From NCBI RefSeq assembly GCF_000002985.6, contig NC_003279.8, positions 2,480,001-2,544,000 on the forward strand: a stretch of 64,000 nt of DNA, read 5' to 3'. Source of the DNA: Caenorhabditis elegans. Its lineage: Eukaryota > Nematoda > Chromadorea > Rhabditida > Rhabditidae. Every line of letters starts with the position of its first letter. Within the stretch, counting starts at the first letter, position 1. Below the pieces are notes generated by a model, which was given only the letters and a program-made list of their open reading frames with translations, did not search any database and had not been told where the DNA came from. This document shows, one piece after another, positions 1-9,983 of the stretch. Made by a program: the position numbers and the translations under genes.

Positions 1-303
1 TTAGTGAATTTTCAAGCTTCAAACAAATTTCCAGCCGAAATAACTTTTTTAAAGATTGCTTTAAGTAGAAAAACTGCGCCGAAAGCAAGAAAAATTAATT
101 TTTTGACACTTTTTTTAATTGCGCCGAAAAAACTAATTTTGAACACAAAAATTGGCTGGTGAAAAAAAAAAAAGATTTTTTCGATTTAAAAAATTAAACC
201 GACTTTTAACACTTTTTTCAGAAGTTTTTTGGGATTAAAAAAAAATTACCAATTCAATATCTATAGTTTCTACATAGAATTTTGATTATTTTAAAAAACT
301 CAC

Positions 304-3300
304 AAGCAATACACGTGGCAATTCCAGCAGTAAAAATAGTCTGTGAAGGCGTCCCGTCAAATGTTAATTTCAGAAATTCGGGAGCTTTTCCATTATAATA
401 ATTAACAATATCACGAAGTAGAAATGGAACAGAAACATTCGCCAATTTTGCAGCTATCAGAAGGCAAAGTGCAACTAAAACTCGTCGTTTTATTTCTGGT
501 TTATCCTTTGGCCAAACAAATTTCAAAAGTCGCTGTACTAATTGATAACCGCTTAGTTGTCCGGACGCCTGAAAAAAATGGAAATTTTTGGAATAAAATA
601 ATTTTTTTTTTTTTTGCGAAATTTTGCGCCAAAAATTTCTTTTTTAGCATGAATTTCTAGAGAAAAAATCTCAAAATTTTGAAAATTGAGAGAAAAAAAA
701 AACAAAAAATGAGATTTTTTGAATTTAAAGGGGGAGTAGAGTTTGTGGGTATTTTGCTTAAATAGACTAAAACTGGACCAAAACCACCGAATTTCATAAC
801 GAGACTTCACAAAAAATTTCCTAAACTTTTTTATGGCGGGTCAAAATTTCGAAAAAAAGAGTTAAATTTTGCTAAAATCTGAAATTTCGCACACTTTTCT
901 TTGTCTCACAGCCGCTTGATTTTAGTTTTTCTGAAATTATCACCCTTTAATCCTTGTTTTGGTAATTTATCTCGCGGAAATTCGTTGATTAAGACAACTT
1001 TTAAGCCGATAGGCATCCAAAAATGATCAAAATTGGATGCCTACTCTCAAATTGGATGCCTACTCAACTTTTAAGCCTATCGGCTTAAAAGTTGTCTCAA
1101 TCAACGAATTTCCGCGAGATAAATTACCAAAATAAGGTTAAAAGGTGATAATTTCAGAAAAAAACTGAAATCCAGCGGCTGTGACAAAGAAAAGTGTGCG
1201 AAATTTCAGATTTTAGCAAAATTTGGCTTTATTTTTTCGAAATTTTGACCCGCCATAAAAAATTTTTGCAAATTTTTTGTGAAGTCTCATTATGAAATTC
1301 GGTGGTTTTGGACCAGTTTTAGTCTATTTAAGCAAAATACCCACAAACTCTACTCCCCCTTTAAAAAATGCTGGAATTAAAAAAAAAAAAAAAAAATTTT
1401 CATGAAAAATCCGAATTTTCAGACTTTTTGATTTTTAAGAAAAAGCTCCAAAACTAAGGTAACTGGCCTCGAAACGACAATTTTTGGTATACAAAAACAG
1501 GTGTGCGCCTTTAAAGATTACTGTAATTTCAATTTTTCTCAGTATTTGTTAAATTTTTTTAAAAAATTATGTTTATTTTCAAGTTTTTTAACAAATAATT
1601 CAATTTTTCACTAAAAAATATGAAAATCGATAAAAAATGCCAAGTTTCAAATTACAGTACTCTCTTTAAAGGCGCACACCTTTTCAAATTCACCAAAACT
1701 TTTCGTTTCGAGACCGGCGACCGTAGTTTTTCGCTAATAAAACGAGTTTTTCAAGTTTTTTTTTCTGAAAAATCAAAGAAAAACTTTGAAAATCTCTTTT
1801 TTTTCCAGATTTATCGCAAAAAATGTGTCCGAAATTGACAAAATTTTGCAATTTTCGTAAATTTTTTAAGAATTTTTTTCTCTAGAAATTCATGCCGAAT
1901 TGGTTGAAAATGTGTTTTTTCGACTGAATTTCGAAAAAAAAGAGAACATTTTTGAAATTTTTATTTGAGAAAAAACTCAAAATAAATTCCGATTTTTATT
2001 AAAAATTTGAAAAAATAAGAGTATTTTCACTGAAAAATTGAATTTTTGGGAAAAAATATTTTGTCGAAAAAAAAAAATTTTTTTTCAGTATTTTTATTCT
2101 GAAAAATTGGCTGAAATTTTTCGTTTTTTTTTCAAAATTTTTAAAATTCTGAAAATCAAAAAAAAAAATTCATCTCCCCGTCCTGGGTTCCCAGCAATTC
2201 CAAAAAATCGGCAAACTTCAAAAGATCTCAGCCATGGGAATTCCCAGCAAGCGGAGGTGGGCTCGCCGAGCATAAAAGAGCCGTCCGAATTCAGATTTTT
2301 CATCAGTTTTCAGCTTCAGCTTCAGCTTCTTCATCTCTTTTCCTTACCTGTAAAGGTACTTGACTACTGGCTCCCGGGTGAAAGCATGTCCTTGTGAATA
2401 CTTGAACAACTGCTCTCTTCTGCAAAAAATTGAATTTTTTTTGGAGTTTTTGAGTTAAAGAATCCGATTTTCCATCACAAAATTCGAAAAAAAGCTTGAA
2501 TTTCAATATTTTTTTTTACTAAAAAACCTTCTTTTTAGATTTTAAAATCAAATTTTTCGAAAAAAAAAAATCAAAACTTTTTTTCGAAATCTTTTTTATT
2601 CACTGGAAAAATTCTAAAAATTTGAATTTTTCGGTTTAAAAAAGTTTTTTTCTGCCCAAAAATCAGAAAATTTGATATAAAAAATGCTAAAAGCTAGTTT
2701 GAAAGGCAGAAATATAATTTTTAGCTGGATTTTTTGAAAATATTGCCAATTTTCGTCATTTTTTCTCTCATTTTTTCCCCGAAAATTTACAAAAACTGTA
2801 GATTTTCGGGGGTTTTAGGTAATTTAAAAATTTTAAAAATCCTGTCTGGAGGCCTAAGCCTAAGCCTACGCCTAAGCCTAAAGCTAAGCCTAATCCTAAT
2901 CGAAAGATTAAGCCTAAGCCTTTGCCTAAACCTAAGTTTAAGCCTGAGCCTAAGCCTAAATCTAGCCTAATCCTAAGCCTGAGGCTGATCCTTAACCTAA
3001 GCCTAATCCTAAGCCAAAGCCTCAGCCTAAACCTAGGCCTAGTAAGATCAAAAACACTCCCATTTTCAAACATTTTTTGCCGAAAAAAGTGATTTTTAGC
3101 TCCAAAATTTCGAAAAAATCACAGCAATTCCGGTTTCTCATCGACTTTTTCCCCGTAAATCCAGGTTTTCAAGCTCCGCAAACTCTGAATTTTCTCCAGA
3201 AAATGAGCTCAACACTGGCCCTCTTCACCGCCATCGTACTCATGGCGTCGAGCACAGTTTTGTCCCTAAAAGTCGGTGACGACTGTGATCTCGGAAACCG

Positions 3301-5382
3301 GCGCCGAATCGGCAAGGGAAGTTACTACGAGGCATGTGTGAGCAAATACGAGACAGCCGGATGCTTTGCCAGTTGGGAACAGGACGAGAAATCGCAATTC
3401 GTGAAGAACGAGGAGACAATCGATCGAATGTACAAGAATAATGCCGTCGGATTCAGATATAAATGTGAGATGAGCAATGGATACATCTCGTTTGCTCCGA
3501 TTGGTTGTGTGCTCAATAAGAAGGCGGGGCTTGAGCTGTTGGAGTTGAATGCCAGCGGACAACTTGATAATAGACAAAATGTGAAATGTAAGCAGAATAA
3601 CGAAGGAGAATTCAGTTTTGAATTCGGATCAGAAGCTCAGAAGAAGAATTAATTGATTTTTTAATGTCTTTTTTCGAATTTGGGACACGTTTTTGAGCTT
3701 TTTGAGCTAATAAAGTTGATTTTTAAGCATTTTTTCATGATTTTAAGGTAGAAAAATCGAATTTTCACCAAAAAAAACTGGGAAAAAACGCAAAATTGTT
3801 CCACTTGTGGAGGTATTCTCATGTTCCCGTGGAGTAGAAAAGCCTAAGCCTAAGCCTTAGCTTAAGCAGTTGAGCTTCATCTCAAATTTGTGATTTTTGA
3901 GAATTATTTAAAGCTTCCGATTGAACAAAACTGCACAATTTCTGAAAAACGTGCTATTTCATCGTATTTTAGCTTAAAAATACGATTTTTTGCTCGAAAA
4001 ATCGCTATTTTGACCAAAATTCAACGGAAAATTCAATTTTTCCATTAAAATTCCACTGAAATTCATATTTTTCGAGGTAAACCGCAGGTTTCGTTTGCTC
4101 CGATGAGCTGTTAGAGTTGAATGCCAGTGGACAACTTGATAATGGACAAAATGTGAAATGTAAGCAGAATAACGAAGGAGAACTCAGTTTTGAGTTCGGA
4201 TCAGAAGCTCAGAAGAAGAATTAATTGATTTTTTAATGTCTTTTTTCGAATTTGGGACACGTTTTTGGTGCTTTTTGAGCTAATAAAGTTGATTTTTGAG
4301 CATTTTTTCATGATTTTAGGGTGTAAAAACCTAATTTTACACCAAAAAACTGGGTTTTTCGGATGAAAAATGCAACTTTCCAAGTTCCTTTGGAGCTTCC
4401 GAGCTTCATCTCAAATTTGTGATTTTTGAGAATTGTTTGAAGCTTGCGACAACACAATTCCTGGAAAACGTGCTATTTCATCGTATTTTTGCTTAAAAAT
4501 ACGATTCTAAGCACGGAAAGTTGCTACTTTGAACGAAGTTCAACGGAAAATTCAATTTTTCCATTAAAATTCTACTGAAAATCATATTTTTCGAGGTAAA
4601 ATCCAATTTTCGCAGATTCCATTTGTTGATTTTTAAGCATTTTTTTAAAATGATTTTAAGGTGAAAAAATCCAATTTTCCCCGAAAAACTGGACTTTTCT
4701 TAAGAAAAATGCTAGATTTTTCCAGTTCTGGAAAGATTCCCACGTTCCAGTGGTGCTTTCCAGCAACTTTTTCACAAATTTCTGTTTTTTTTTTCAAAAT
4801 AAACTGCTTTTTTTTTTAGAAATTATATATTTTTTGAGCAGAAAAAGTGAAAATTTCGATATATATTAGGCCTAAAATGGAATTTTTTGAAGAAAATTCA
4901 GAAAAAAATTAATTTATAAAAGAGAAAAATCGATATCTCAGCTACCGTAAAAGCTTTAAAGGCGCATAGCAAAATTTAATTCTAACTTTAGAGACTGTAG
5001 TTTTCGCTTCGAGACCACAAGCTTATTTTTCGCTCTAATTGGCTAAAAATTAACTTTTTCGAGGCAAAAATTTCTGGAATTAGCTTTAAAAAATGTGAAA
5101 ATACATATTTTTAACCTAAAAATTCATGGAAATTTCTATAAAATGTTTTTTAAGGATTTTAAAACGTTTTTTTCAACAAATTATCGCAAAACCCCACATT
5201 TTTACTAAGAATCTGTGTGGCATTTCTGATGAGTGCTGGTGATTTTGTCAGTGACGAGAAACTGCGGTAAACTGCCTGAAAATCAATATTTTACCGGAAA
5301 TTCTCGGGTTTTTTAACGATACCTGCGATCTGATAGTGTTTGACGCGTTCCGTAGGCCAGCTATTAGTCGTAATTGTAACAT
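304..5382 (-). CDS. abtm-1: Mitochondrial ABC transporter, ABCB7/Atm1 type (5' part only)
   Basis: Half-transporter of the mitochondrial inner membrane; the family exports a sulfur/glutathione compound needed for cytosolic Fe-S proteins. Minus-strand exons I can support: 5382-5323 (start ATG, 20 codons, Arg-rich and lacking acidic residues, ends R-S-Q), 5275-5198 (or to 5206; Y-R-S-F-S-S-L-T-K), 2419-2348 (contains R-T-C-F-H, matching R-T-C-W-H that I recall in human ABCB7) and 568-304 (F-V-W-P-K-D-K-P, then the first membrane segment). The first two look like a mitochondrial presequence. Phases are 0 at 5323, 2348 and 568; the 5198 donor (GTGGGG) keeps phase 0 and the 5206 donor (GTAAAA) does not, so that junction is unsettled. 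A missed exon between 2420 and 5197 is possible. The ATP-binding domain lies beyond the left edge. A TTTTCAG acceptor 9 nt before the ATG suggests trans-splicing. Confidence 0.85.
724..1365. repeat. Foldback element in abtm-1 intron
   Basis: Both ends read TTTAAAGGGGGAGTAGAGTTT in opposite orientation, giving a roughly 640-bp inverted repeat with arms around 200 nt or more and a centre of short repeated words (TTGGATGCCTACT). Ends inside TTAA are typical of C. elegans PALTTAA-style nonautonomous elements. No coding capacity. Confidence 0.85.
1475..1720. repeat. Dispersed foldback (GTGCGCCTTTAAAG family)
   Basis: Inverted arms carry the words CGAGACCGG / CTCGAAACGACAATTTTT and GTGTGCGCCTTTAAAGA next to ACTGTAATTTCAA. 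The same arms recur at 4930-5030, 11310-11560, 13590-13680, 23815-23890 and 34595-34870, so this is a dispersed family; an ORF across it is incidental. Confidence 0.75.
2165..2345 (+). promoter_or_regulatory. GC-richer unique block with TATA/initiator-like spacing
   Basis: A non-repetitive, GC-richer block in otherwise low-complexity intron. ATAAAA at 2272-2277 is followed about 28-32 nt later by TCATCAGTTTTCAG, a classical core-promoter arrangement on the plus strand, then CTTCAG repeats. It lies just downstream (in the minus sense) of abtm-1 exon 2419-2348. It could be a promoter for the nested gene at 3203, an antisense start, or chance. Open frames exist on both strands but neither looks convincing. 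Confidence 0.35.
2852..3041 (-). repeat. Degenerate interstitial telomere-like array (TTAGGC)n
   Basis: About 190 bp of GCCTAA hexamers on the plus strand, TTAGGC on the minus strand, with frequent substitutions (CCTACG, AAGCTA, CCTAAT). TTAGGC is the nematode telomere repeat. A short relic (AAGCCTAAGCCTAAGCC) recurs near 3840. Arg/Leu-rich open frames across it are artefacts. Confidence 0.9.
3203..3652 (+). CDS. Small secreted six-cysteine protein nested in abtm-1 intron
   Basis: Single coding exon, 149 aa. The start ATG at 3203 lies 4 nt after a CTCCAG acceptor (3198-3199) and is followed by a hydrophobic signal peptide of about 20 residues (L-A-L-F-T-A-I-V-L-M), so the longer upstream frame was rejected. 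The mature part has six cysteines (28, 45, 54, 88, 102, 128), an N-A-S sequon near 115 and an acidic/basic tail. The spacing F-x-Y-K-C ... P-I-G-C ... V-K-C resembles the fibronectin-I-like domain of nematode MIG-18-type proteins; this is from memory and uncertain. Likely extracellular. It lies opposite to abtm-1, wholly inside its intron. AATAAA at 3709. Part of the gene is duplicated at about 4087-4320. Confidence 0.8.
   Translation: MSSTLALFTAIVLMASSTVLSLKVGDDCDLGNRRRIGKGSYYEACVSKYETAGCFASWEQDEKSQFVKNEETIDRMYKNNAVGFRYKCEMSNGYISFAPIGCVLNKKAGLELLELNASGQLDNRQNVKCKQNNEGEFSFEFGSEAQKKN
3709..3714 (+). terminator. Poly(A) signal of the secreted-protein gene
   Basis: AATAAA 57 nt after the stop codon, within GAGCTAATAAAGTTG. 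The same signal is preserved in the decayed downstream copy. Confidence 0.75.
3715..4790. repeat. Tandem duplication of the secreted-gene 3' flank
   Basis: Words such as GCTTCATCTCAAATTTGTG, GTGCTATTTCATCGTATTTT and TTCAACGGAAAATTCAATTT occur once at 3870-4080 and again at 4400-4610. The TTTTTTCATGATTTTA-type segment occurs near 3730, 4305 and 4640. This shows one full and one partial extra copy in direct orientation. No gene besides the pseudogene copy. Confidence 0.75.
4087..4320 (+). pseudogene. Truncated duplicate of the secreted-protein gene's 3' end
   Basis: TCGTTTGCTCCGAT here matches 3488-3501 of the intact gene, then jumps with loss of about 30 nt to the GAGCTGTTAGAGTTGAATGCC segment, and follows the original through the stop, 3' UTR and AATAAA with a few substitutions. 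Nothing upstream matches the 5' half or signal peptide, so it cannot encode a secreted protein. The flank after it repeats the flank after the parent (3715-4080). Confidence 0.85.
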
Positions 5383-5399
5383 TATCGATCTCTGAAAAC

Positions 5400-5866
5400 T
5401 GGATTCGGTGAAGCTTTCGCAAAAAAATCGATGAGAATTGAGAGTTGCGAAATTTAGCAGTTATTTGTGGTGGAACATGTTAAAATTTGAGTTTTTAATT
5501 AATATATTGCTAAAAATTTGATAAAATTCACTTTTTAATTGTTGAAAACTACTGAAAACCACTCGAAATTGCTGAAAATTGCTGAAAATCGAAATTTCGT
5601 CAGCTGATGTCGATTATTCTGCGCGGGGGTACGGTACGCAAGTCCGCAAACACTGTCACGCCAAATTGCGGAGGTTGAGCCAAATCCTATTTCTTGTTGT
5701 TTTTTCGCTTATTTTTCGAATATTTCCCATGTTTTCTGGCTTCTAATTTTCATTTTTTTAATGGAATTTATTAATAATTAAGCCAATAATTCATTTTATA
5801 ATCAAAACTGCCGAATATTCCACCAATTTCTCGCAGAAACCTTCAAAAATAGGGGATTTCTTTCAG
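5400..5866. promoter_or_regulatory. Divergent intergenic promoter abtm-1 / eif-3.I
   Basis: Only about 475 bp separate the two trans-splice-like acceptors (5392 minus, 5866 plus). The most GC-rich stretch is 5612-5680 (GCGCGGGGGTACGG, GTCCGC, CACGCC), a plausible shared core; several TGAAAA/TGAAAAC repeats lie left of it. No TATA box seen. Shared control of two housekeeping genes is inference. Confidence 0.5.
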
Positions 5867-5868
5867 AA

Positions 5869-8800
5869 ATGCGTCCACTTTCGCTGAAAGGCCACGAACG
5901 TGCTCTCACTCGGGTCCGTTTCAATCGTGAGGGAGATTTGACGTTCTCCTGTGCTAAGGACAAGAAGCCATGCGTTTGGTATACTGAAAATGGAGAGAGA
6001 ATCGGTATTTTTGAATATTTTCGCGAAAAATTTTCGCAGAATTAAAGGTGGAGTAGCGCTAGTGGGAAAATTGCTTTAAAACATGCATATGGTACCACAA
6101 TGACCGAATATCATGATTAAAAATTTCAAAAAAATTTTCTAAATTTTATATGATTTTTTGAAAATTGAAAAAATCTCAGTTTTTGCCTAATTTCAATTTT
6201 AATTACCGCCAATTGGATTTGTTCGATGGAGCGCGCTTGCACGTTTTTAAATTTATTTATTTTATTTATTGTTATTTTCCACCGATTTTTAATGTTTTCG
6301 GTGTATTTTTGCTTGAATTTTAGAGAAAAAGTCAAAAGAATTGCAAATTTTCAATTAAAAAGCACGCTTACAGGCGTAAATCAGTGAAATTTATTAATTC
6401 AGGTTCGAAATCGTTTAAAAGCGTTACTTTTCATTTTTTACGCCTCTAAGCGTGCTTTTTAATCGAAAATTTGCAATTATTTTGACTTTTTCTCTAAAAT
6501 TCAAGCAAAAATACATCGAAAACATTAAAAATCGTTGGAAAATAACAAAAAATAAAATAAATAAATTTTAAAACGTGCAAGCGCGCTCCATCGAACAAAT
6601 CCAATTGGCGGTAATTAAAATTGGAATTAGGCAAAAACTGAGATTTTTTTCAATTTTTCAAAAAATCATATAAAATTTAGAAAATTTTTTTGAAATTTTT
6701 AATCATGATATTCGGTCACTGTGGTACCATATGCATGTTTTAAAGCAATTTTCCCACTGACGCTACTCCACCTTTTAAATATATTTATTTATTATTTTTC
6801 TTTTCAGGTAGCTACGACGGGCATAACGGAGCCGTGTGGGATATCGACGTCTCATGGGACACTACCAAGTGTGTCACCGCGTCCGGAGACCTCACCGTGA
6901 AGATTTGGGATGCCGAGCTCGGCAACTGCCTCTACACAATCAACCATCAGACTCCGATGAAGTCGTGCGGATTCTCGTATTCAGGAAATTTGGTGTGCTT
7001 CACCACACAAAAGATGACAAAGAATCTCTCGACGTTCCAAGTCCGAGATCTTCGTGATTCAAGTCAAATGGTTGAGGGTGGAGAGTCATTCTTCTACTCA
7101 CAATTCGATGTGAACGCCACGACCGCACTTTTCACTCAGATGGATGACCTCGTGACGATCGGATTCGAGTCTGGACTCCTTCAGCAGTACGATTTGAGAA
7201 ATCCGGATACACCAATTCACACTAACGAGAGTGTTCATCGTGTTCGTCATTTTTTCGTTGTTCTCTGGAGCGCTTGCTGACACTTTACGATCTCCTGAAT
7301 TGGCGGAAATTTTATTGCTAATTTTTGGTTTTTATTGTTGTGGGGAAACATTATTAGAGCCGAAAGTGTGTACAATTTGGAAAATTGGCGAAATTTCGCA
7401 TTAAAAAACCGTGCGCGGCACAGTTGCGAAGAAGGCGTGCCAGGGTTGCATCCTGACTCCGCACACAAGATTAAAACCAAAAATTCGAAGAAATAATTTA
7501 GTTTTCTCGAAAAATGGAACAAAATCGGCAGTTTTTTCGATTTGAAAGCCGTGAAAATCTCATTTTGAAGAGAAAAAGCAGCAAAATCCGGCAGTGATTG
7601 ATTATTTTGATTATTCTAATTTTTTTCAATGAAAAAACCAATTAAATCAATTAAAACTGTATTTTTCTCTACAAAAAATGTATATTTTAAAATTCTGAAA
7701 TCAAAAAACTCCCGATTTTTGATGTAAAACCTTAAATTTTACGCGTTTTCGAGTCGTATAAAGCTTCCCAACAACAATATCCATCAAAAATTTATATTAA
7801 TTTCCATAGAAACCAAAATTAGCAAAAAAACCTTATTTCCCGTGGAAACAAAATTCCGCGAATTCGGGAGTTCGTGAGGTGTCAGCAAGCGCGCTCCAAT
7901 GATTATAAGACCGAGGCTCCACGAAATTCAAGATCTTGTGGAATTCCGGATCTGGCACCGTACCAACTCAAAAAAAATTAACGCAATTTTTCTGGAAAAA
8001 ATCCTGACAACGATGCTCCGATGTTACGCATCGCGTGTTGTTTAGCGTTTTTCCTGAAGAAAATTTAAAAAAAAACCACATTTTTCTTCGAGAAAACTGC
8101 GAAAACTGCAGTTGGCACGGTGCCAGATCCGGAATTCGACGAGATCTTTAATCCGTGGTGCCTCCGTGATTTCTAAAATAATTTCAAAAAAAAAATTTCC
8201 CAAAATTTCAGTACAGCGTCCAAGATCTCCAACTATCACCACGCGGCGATTTCCTGATCTCCGCTTCACGCGACAAGACGGCCGCCCTGCTCGACGTGAA
8301 CGATCTGAAAAAGCTGAAACAATACAAATCCGAGCGTCCCGTCAACTCGGCATGCATCTCACCGAATCGCGATCACATTTGCCTTGGAGGAGGAGAAGAC
8401 GCGATGCAGGTCACACAGACGTCTGTCTCTGCTGGACACTTTGAAGCCAAGATCTATCATATGGTGTTCGAAGAGGAATTCGCCAGATTCAAGGGACATT
8501 TCGGACCGATTAACACGATGGCCTGGCATCCATCGGGCACAATTATCGCGACTGGAGGAGAAGACGGTATGGGGATTCCACTGCAACTTTTTTTTTGAAC
8601 GAGGGACGAGGAAATGCGGTTTCTAGGCCATGACCGAGGATCCGACAAGATTTATCAGCAATTTATCTTGCTTTGTTTTCCGCGTTTTTTCTTTTATTTT
8701 TCACCGATGTTTCCCCCGTTTTTTCTTATTAAAACTGATGAAGAAATATTGTTTTTGCAGATGCTAAAATAATTTTCAAGTGAAAAAATTGTGAATTCAG

Positions 8801-9499
8801 CCGGCAAGTAGCGGTGGAAGTGGTCAATGTAATATGATGGATTACGGGAATACTAAACCTAAACTTTCTTCCAAAACATGCTATAAATGCTGCTTAGATG
8901 CTGAAACTACCTGATTTTAATAACGAGACCGCTGAAAAAGTTTTGAGATTTTCAAAATTCAACCTTTTTGGCGAAAAAGTCGAGATTTTTCCACAAAATG
9001 TTGAATTTTGAAAATCTCAAAAAACTTTTTCAGCGGTCTCGTTATTAAAATCAGGTAGTTTCAGCCTCTAAGCAGCATATGTATCATGTTTCGAAAAAAG
9101 TTTAGTGTTTAGTATTCCCGTAATCCATCATATTACATTGACCACTTTCACCGCTACTTGCCGGCTGAATTCACAATTTTTTTCACTTGGAAATTATTTT
9201 AGCATCTGGTTTTAAAAAAATTTATTTATCAGTTTTAATAAGAAAAAAACGGGGGAAAAATCGGTGAAAAATAAAAGAAAACTCGCGGAAAACATTGCAA
9301 GATAAATTGCCGATAAATCTTGTCGGATCCTCGGCCATGGCCTAGAAACCGCATTTCCTCGTCCCTCGTTCAAAAAAAAGTTGCAGTGCGATTTGAGGAT
9401 TTTTCATATAAAAATTCAAAAATTATTGATTTTTTTCCAGGTTACATCAGAATTCAAGAGTTCGACGAGGACTACCTCGGCTTCACCTACGATTTTTAA
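5869..9499 (+). CDS. eif-3.I: Translation initiation factor 3 subunit I (WD40)
   Basis: Scaffold subunit of eIF3, the cytosolic complex that loads initiator tRNA and mRNA on the 40S ribosome. Four exons: 5869-6004, 6808-7241, 8212-8566, 9441-9499; 984 nt, 327 aa, against about 325 in human. It starts [14 protein letters not shown], the conserved family N-terminus, and ends [11 protein letters not shown] units are visible throughout, e.g. V-K-I-W-D near residue 80 and F-K-G-H-F-G-P-I-N ... G-G-E-D-G-Y near 279-308. The second donor is unusual (CGT/GTTCGT) but gives the conserved H-R-Y-S-V-Q-D-L. The acceptor TTTCAG ends 2 nt before the ATG, suggesting SL trans-splicing. The three introns contain foldback elements that account for most of their length. 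Confidence 0.95.
6042..6779. repeat. Foldback element filling eif-3.I intron 1
   Basis: Ends TTAAAGGTGGAGTAGCG and its inverse; arms of about 310 nt each including ATGGTACCACAATGACCG and GGAGCGCGCTTGCACG. It takes up about 740 of the 803 nt of the intron. A relative is at 13733-14255 and a one-armed copy at 30650-30960. Confidence 0.9.
7265..7901. repeat. Degenerate inverted repeat in eif-3.I intron 2
   Basis: Left end TGGAGCGCTTGCTGACAC pairs with right end GTGTCAGCAAGCGCGCTCCA; the arms share GCTAATTTT(T)GGTTT and TTGTTG(T/G)GG words inward but have diverged. The left half also carries a GCGCGGCA / GTTGCGAAG fragment seen again at 9895-9940. Confidence 0.7.
7924..8153. repeat. Second foldback in eif-3.I intron 2
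   Basis: TTCCGGATCTGGCACCGT and its inverse GGTGCCAGATCCGGAATTC bound a hairpin of about 230 nt; the centre includes TTACGCATCGCGTGTTG. It ends about 60 nt before the exon 3 acceptor. Confidence 0.8.
8581..9386. repeat. 806-bp foldback filling eif-3.I intron 3
   Basis: CTGCAACTTTTTTTTGAACG at the left and its inverse at the right; arms include TTTCTAGGCCATG, GTCAATGTAATATGATGG and GCTGAAAAAGTTTTGAGA. It covers most of the 874-nt intron. A diverged copy lies at 28430-29090. Confidence 0.9.
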
Positions 9500-9975
9500 T
9501 TTGTTCTACGTTTTCGTTTTCTTCCTGTTTCCCGGGCGATCGTATTTGCCAAAAAAAGACCGTTTCCCCCTTTTTCCTACTCGTTCCTGTTGAAAACCGC
9601 CTAATTTTAGAGTTTAAATGACGAATTTAAGCCTATGCAGTTCGGAAAACCTTTAAAATTTATCAAATTCTAAAATTACGCGGTGGTGATTTTCTGTTTT
9701 TTCCATTTTTTCCATATTTAAGATCAATTTTCGGTGGCTTTTAATTGTTTTTTTTTTCATAAATAAATATTATTTTGAGTTAAAATTGATCTATTCCCTC
9801 GAATTTCTTGGTTTTAATCTCCAATTATTATATTTTTAAAAAAAATTAATTTTTTCTCAATTAAAAATTAAGAAAAATTGTGGGCGGAGTCAGAATGCAA
9901 CCCTGGCACGCTTTTTTCGCAACTGCCGCGCACGATTTTTCCTGCAATTTTTAAATATTTTTACCCAATTTTCAG
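9500..9975 (+). promoter_or_regulatory. eif-3.I 3' UTR, poly(A) signal and intergenic gap
   Basis: AATAAA at 9762-9767 follows a U-rich 3' UTR. From there to the next acceptor (TTTTCAG ending 9975) is about 208 nt, within the range of C. elegans operon gaps. The gap holds a repeat scrap (GGCACGC / CGCAACTGCCGCGCACG) and no separate TATA-like element. Operon linkage is inference. Confidence 0.5.
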
Positions 9976-9983
9976 CGTTTTCA

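Noticed and set aside
2038..2397. Plus-strand ORF with S-S-P-R-P-G-F-P-A-I-P coding-like stretch
   Set aside because: Overlaps antisense to the supported abtm-1 exon 2419-2348, has no donor/acceptor pair and a repeat-derived N-terminal half.
2768..3073. Arg/Leu-rich and Leu/Ser-rich open frames on both strands
   Set aside because: They are translations of the degenerate telomere-like hexamer array.
7098..7283. Minus ORF over eif-3.I exon 2
   Set aside because: Shadow frame of a conserved WD40 exon.
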